64,000 nt of DNA from an uncultured Schlesneria sp. (GTDB lineage: Bacteria > Planctomycetota > Planctomycetia > Planctomycetales > Planctomycetaceae). Positions 61,431-64,000 of this stretch are shown piece after piece. The stretch spans positions 1-64,000 of the forward strand of contig CAIQIR010000094.1 of the NCBI GenBank assembly GCA_903871875.1, written 5' to 3'. A program made the translations under genes and the position numbers. Each line of letters begins with the position of its first letter. The first letter of the stretch is position 1. Under the pieces are notes generated by a model. That model was not told the DNA's origin and ran no database searches. It worked only from the letters and a program-made list of their open reading frames with translations.

Positions 61431-63203
61431 TCAGGTCCGTGGCGAGATTTGGACTCGCATGCGGTGGTACTTCAAGCCAGGAAAAAAGAAGCAGCAGCCA
61501 AGCACAATGCCCAAAATCGACAGTCCGAAATCTGTGGATCGATGCTGCTGCATGATCGCCATCAGGACCGACGTGACGTAAAGCGCCACACCTTGCACGT
61601 AAAACTTCCCCGAAAGGATCCCCGCTTTCGCGAAAAATACGTTTCCCCCCGTCAATGCCAATACCGGAGACAATGTCAGAACCGGTAGGTCCAGAATCCA
61701 TTCGAGGAGATATAGCACGGAACTCGACCCTACGCTTCCGGCCCACACGTGCGCAATTTGGCGTTCGACAAACGTGATCGGTCCCGAGCGTCGACGAAGT
61801 TCCCAAAAAATGCAGGCCCATCCGATCGAGCCGACCGACCAAATGGTCGCATAAGGCCAACGAGACTCAACACCACTGTAGTGTACCCAGTTGGTGATCA
61901 TACATAGCAACATGACCACCAAGCTGTGCCACATCCATAGCAAACCCCAATTTTCGAGAATCGCTGCATGATGCGTCTCGCGAAAGGCAAGCGAAATGAT
62001 CTGTGAGAGCTGGGTTGATCGCGCCGAAATTGGTTCGTTGTTCAAGTAGGCTTCCAGATCATCGGCGAGTGCGTCGGCTGTTGCGTACCGAAGATCCACC
62101 GGCTTCTGAAGACACTTAAGACAGATCATTTCCAAATCGGCATCGGCTTTGGGGTTCAGCATTCGAGGCGGTATTGGATCCTGCTCGCGAACCATCAGCA
62201 CAATGTCGACTGCGGATGCAGCTTGAAACGGCGGATACCCCGTCAACATCGCGTAAAGGATTGCTCCCAATGCATAGATATCGGTTGCAGAAGTGATCTC
62301 TCCGCGTCGACCAGCGGCCTGTTCCGGGGCCATGTAACCCGGTGTTCCGAGGATCGCCCCAGTCATCGTCAGGTTAATGTCGTTTAAATCGACCATCTCT
62401 TCATCGGACAAACCGTTGGAGAGTCGCTTTGCCAATCCAAAATCGCTGACATAGGTTCGGCCATCCGCATCGATAAGGATGTTCGAGGGCTTAAGATCCC
62501 GGTGCAGCACGCCGCGGCGATGCGCGTCGGCAATCGCGCGGCAAATCGGCGCCAGCATTTCCGCCGCAGTTCGGGACGGCAGCGGACCATCGGTCAGCCG
62601 TTTGGCCAGAGTGGTTCCTTCGATCAGCTTCATGCTGAAAAATGGTCGACCGTCAAACTCGCCGACCTCATAGACGTTGACAATATGCGGATGATCCAAC
62701 TGGGCTGCCGATTCCGCTTCGGTACGAAACCGAGCGATGTCTACGGGTGACGCTTTATCACCACGCAAAATCATCTTCAGAGCAACAATTCGGTCGAGGC
62801 TTTTTTGTCTCGCCCGATACACCACGCCCATCCCCCCGCGTCCAAGTTCTCCCAATATCTCGTAATCGCCGCAATTTTTGGGCGCGTCGACCACCTCGAT
62901 CGAGTCGCCAGAATCATGTAACTCAGCAATGTCGGATAGATCTGAAATGCTCGCGAAATCTTCCGCGATTTGCATCGTAGCCCATAGTTCACGAAGTTCG
63001 ACGGCCAACTCAGGATGTTCGCGAATAATCAATTCGATTGCTGCAGAACTGCCACCGCGCGATGCTTCGAGAATTCGCTCTAAGAGTGATAAGAGCAATT
63101 CATCCTTACTGATCATAATGACGTCCCGATTGCGAAGCCGACGCCCAATTTGCCTGTCGAACCCAGAGCCGACGCTAGCAGGTTCTGCGAAAGAGTTGAA
63201 CAT
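61431..63203 (-). CDS. Transmembrane Ser/Thr protein kinase (Hanks type)
   Basis: 590 aa from the ATG at 63203, 3 bp after the sigma stop; a later ATG (63116, MISKDELL) is possible. A helical N-terminal region (about 30-110) precedes the kinase domain (about 112-385): glycine loop LGRGGMGVVYRA, Lys in IVALKMIL, catalytic loop HRDLKPSNILID and DFGLA. Several transmembrane segments follow to about 590 instead of the usual sensory repeat domains. The ECF sigma-kinase pairing is a planctomycete feature. Confidence 0.94.
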   Translation of the reverse strand: MFNSFAEPASVGSGFDRQIGRRLRNRDVIMISKDELLLSLLERILEASRGGSSAAIELIIREHPELAVELRELWATMQIAEDFASISDLSDIAELHDSGDSIEVVDAPKNCGDYEILGELGRGGMGVVYRARQKSLDRIVALKMILRGDKASPVDIARFRTEAESAAQLDHPHIVNVYEVGEFDGRPFFSMKLIEGTTLAKRLTDGPLPSRTAAEMLAPICRAIADAHRRGVLHRDLKPSNILIDADGRTYVSDFGLAKRLSNGLSDEEMVDLNDINLTMTGAILGTPGYMAPEQAAGRRGEITSATDIYALGAILYAMLTGYPPFQAASAVDIVLMVREQDPIPPRMLNPKADADLEMICLKCLQKPVDLRYATADALADDLEAYLNNEPISARSTQLSQIISLAFRETHHAAILENWGLLWMWHSLVVMLLCMITNWVHYSGVESRWPYATIWSVGSIGWACIFWELRRRSGPITFVERQIAHVWAGSVGSSSVLYLLEWILDLPVLTLSPVLALTGGNVFFAKAGILSGKFYVQGVALYVTSVLMAIMQQHRSTDFGLSILGIVLGCCFFFPGLKYHRMRVQISPRT

Positions 63204-63206
63204 CTT

Positions 63207-63857
63207 CTATTTATGATAGGTCCCCGTTTGCGACGGAGAATCCCCGAGAATTTCCCGTAATTTTCGAAGAGCTCGAAGATGGCGCATTCCAGTTGCGGCG
63301 GCGGATAGACCTAATACCTCGGCGACTTCACTGTTTCCAAGCTGCTCGAAATGTCGCATGAGCAGGATTTCGCGATTTTCTTCATCCAGTTGTTCGAGGG
63401 CGCCAAGGAAACGAACCTCCAACTCCTTGCGGATGCTTGCTGCTGCAGGCGTCAGTTCGTGGTCGGCCAGTTGTCCCATCAGGTCGAACCCGGATTGATC
63501 CGCGAACTGCGGCGATGCAAGTGATTGCTCGCGGTCGAGACTTCGTCGCTGGGCGCTACGATGTCGTCGGTGCATGTCGATCATTCGATCTTGAGCCAAT
63601 TGCCGCAACCACAGATGAAATGGAAGCCGAGGGTCGCCGAGATAGTCTCGCAGTCGCGTATTGGCTTCAAACAACACATCCTGAACGATGTCGCTGGCAT
63701 CGACTCGTTGCGAAAGCCGCTTATCCAAACGTAATTGAATCAACTTTCGAAGCGAGGTTCTATGTCGCTCCAGCAATCGATTGACGGCCGCACGGTCTCC
63801 GCACTTGGCTTCCGCCAGCAGGTTCTGTGTCACACTGTGTTCGGGCCAAAATGTCAT
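63207..63857 (-). CDS. Planctomycete-type ECF sigma factor
   Basis: 216 aa. Region 2 (about 40-110) with RVDASDIVQDVLFEANTRL and FHLWLRQLAQDRMIDMHRRH, and region 4 (about 150-205) with LDEENREILLMRHFEQLGN and EVAEVLGLSAAATGMRHLRA. This is the sub-group whose genes are followed by a Ser/Thr kinase in planctomycetes. It is the first gene of the pair with the kinase. Confidence 0.95.
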   Translation of the reverse strand: MTFWPEHSVTQNLLAEAKCGDRAAVNRLLERHRTSLRKLIQLRLDKRLSQRVDASDIVQDVLFEANTRLRDYLGDPRLPFHLWLRQLAQDRMIDMHRRHRSAQRRSLDREQSLASPQFADQSGFDLMGQLADHELTPAAASIRKELEVRFLGALEQLDEENREILLMRHFEQLGNSEVAEVLGLSAAATGMRHLRALRKLREILGDSPSQTGTYHK

Positions 63858-64000
63858 AGATCAGGTTATCGAGCACGGATTGATTTGATTCCGAAGCTTA
63901 AGTCGGTTGGAGATACCGATTGGTCGAAAGGCTCTTTTCTGACAGGACCTTAGAGCAAAACAGGCACACTTGCAAACCGTCGATCTCGCAGAATTGCCTT

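Noticed and set aside
1-64000. CRISPR arrays, rRNA, tRNA, prophage modules
   Set aside because: No regularly spaced identical repeats, no cloverleaf or rRNA-like stretches, and no phage structural genes were recognised by reading.

Overview
The window looks like a chromosome segment of a planctomycete (order Planctomycetales, possibly a Schlesneria/Planctomicrobium-like genus; this is inference). Support comes from a 'GL..L..L..L..L.L..T.ITD' leucine-rich-repeat tail, a Ser/Thr kinase gene directly downstream of a planctomycete-type ECF sigma factor, many PQQ-like propeller proteins, moderate GC content and long gene-poor gaps. No rRNA, tRNA or CRISPR array was seen.

Layout. 1-837: 3' end of a glycogen-debranching-enzyme-like gene fused in frame to leucine-rich repeats. 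1929-5929: SNF2-type helicase plus SWIM zinc-finger protein. 6825-7219: RRM RNA-binding protein with a clear terminator. 7956-11058: lipid-kinase-like membrane protein, a frameshifted bile-acid/sodium symporter-family gene, a 2TM protein and a DUF6496-like basic protein. 11611-14236: response regulator, receiver-only protein and histidine kinase. 14859-17265: SulP transporter and two small genes. 17752-19516: a scar in which pieces of an Ig-like surface protein, DabA, CysD and CysN are joined end to end, followed by a bestrophin-like gene lying between two diverged copies of a roughly 75-bp repeat.

From about 20.5 kb to 61.2 kb the window is dominated by genes expected in a response to light, singlet oxygen or peroxide and in tetrapyrrole handling. 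These include three fasciclin (FAS1) genes, an ECF sigma with an RskA-type anti-sigma, SOUL heme-binding protein, TspO, UV-damage endonuclease, several FAD oxidoreductases, ferrochelatase, malate:quinone oxidoreductase, three peroxiredoxins, a Dps gene broken by a stop codon, GTP cyclohydrolase I with a 6-pyruvoyl-tetrahydropterin synthase homologue, and a second sigma-70-family factor. A compact lipid module (41241-48776) is headed by a CarH/LitR-like MerR regulator and contains a FAD oxidoreductase, DUF1365, two cyclopropane-synthase-like methyltransferases and a DUF1295 protein. 61431-63857 holds an ECF sigma/Ser-Thr kinase pair.

The most interesting observation is a shared promoter-like signature, GTTAA-N17-GGTT. 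I found it by eye in seven exact and four one-mismatch copies, all upstream of genes and correctly oriented. The genes are two FAS1 genes exactly and a third as a near match, a 69-aa protein, an alpha/beta hydrolase, folE, the sigma gene at 53196, an acyl-CoA dehydrogenase, a peroxiredoxin, and the FAD oxidoreductase-mqo-hemH operon. Five of the copies sit 72-79 bp before their start codons. This suggests one alternative-sigma regulon spread over 40 kb. The two sigma factors inside the window are the obvious candidates to read it.

The region also shows marked gene decay: two nonsense codons, one frameshift and at least seven gene fragments. It may be an unstable or recently reshuffled part of the genome, or some lesions may be sequence errors.
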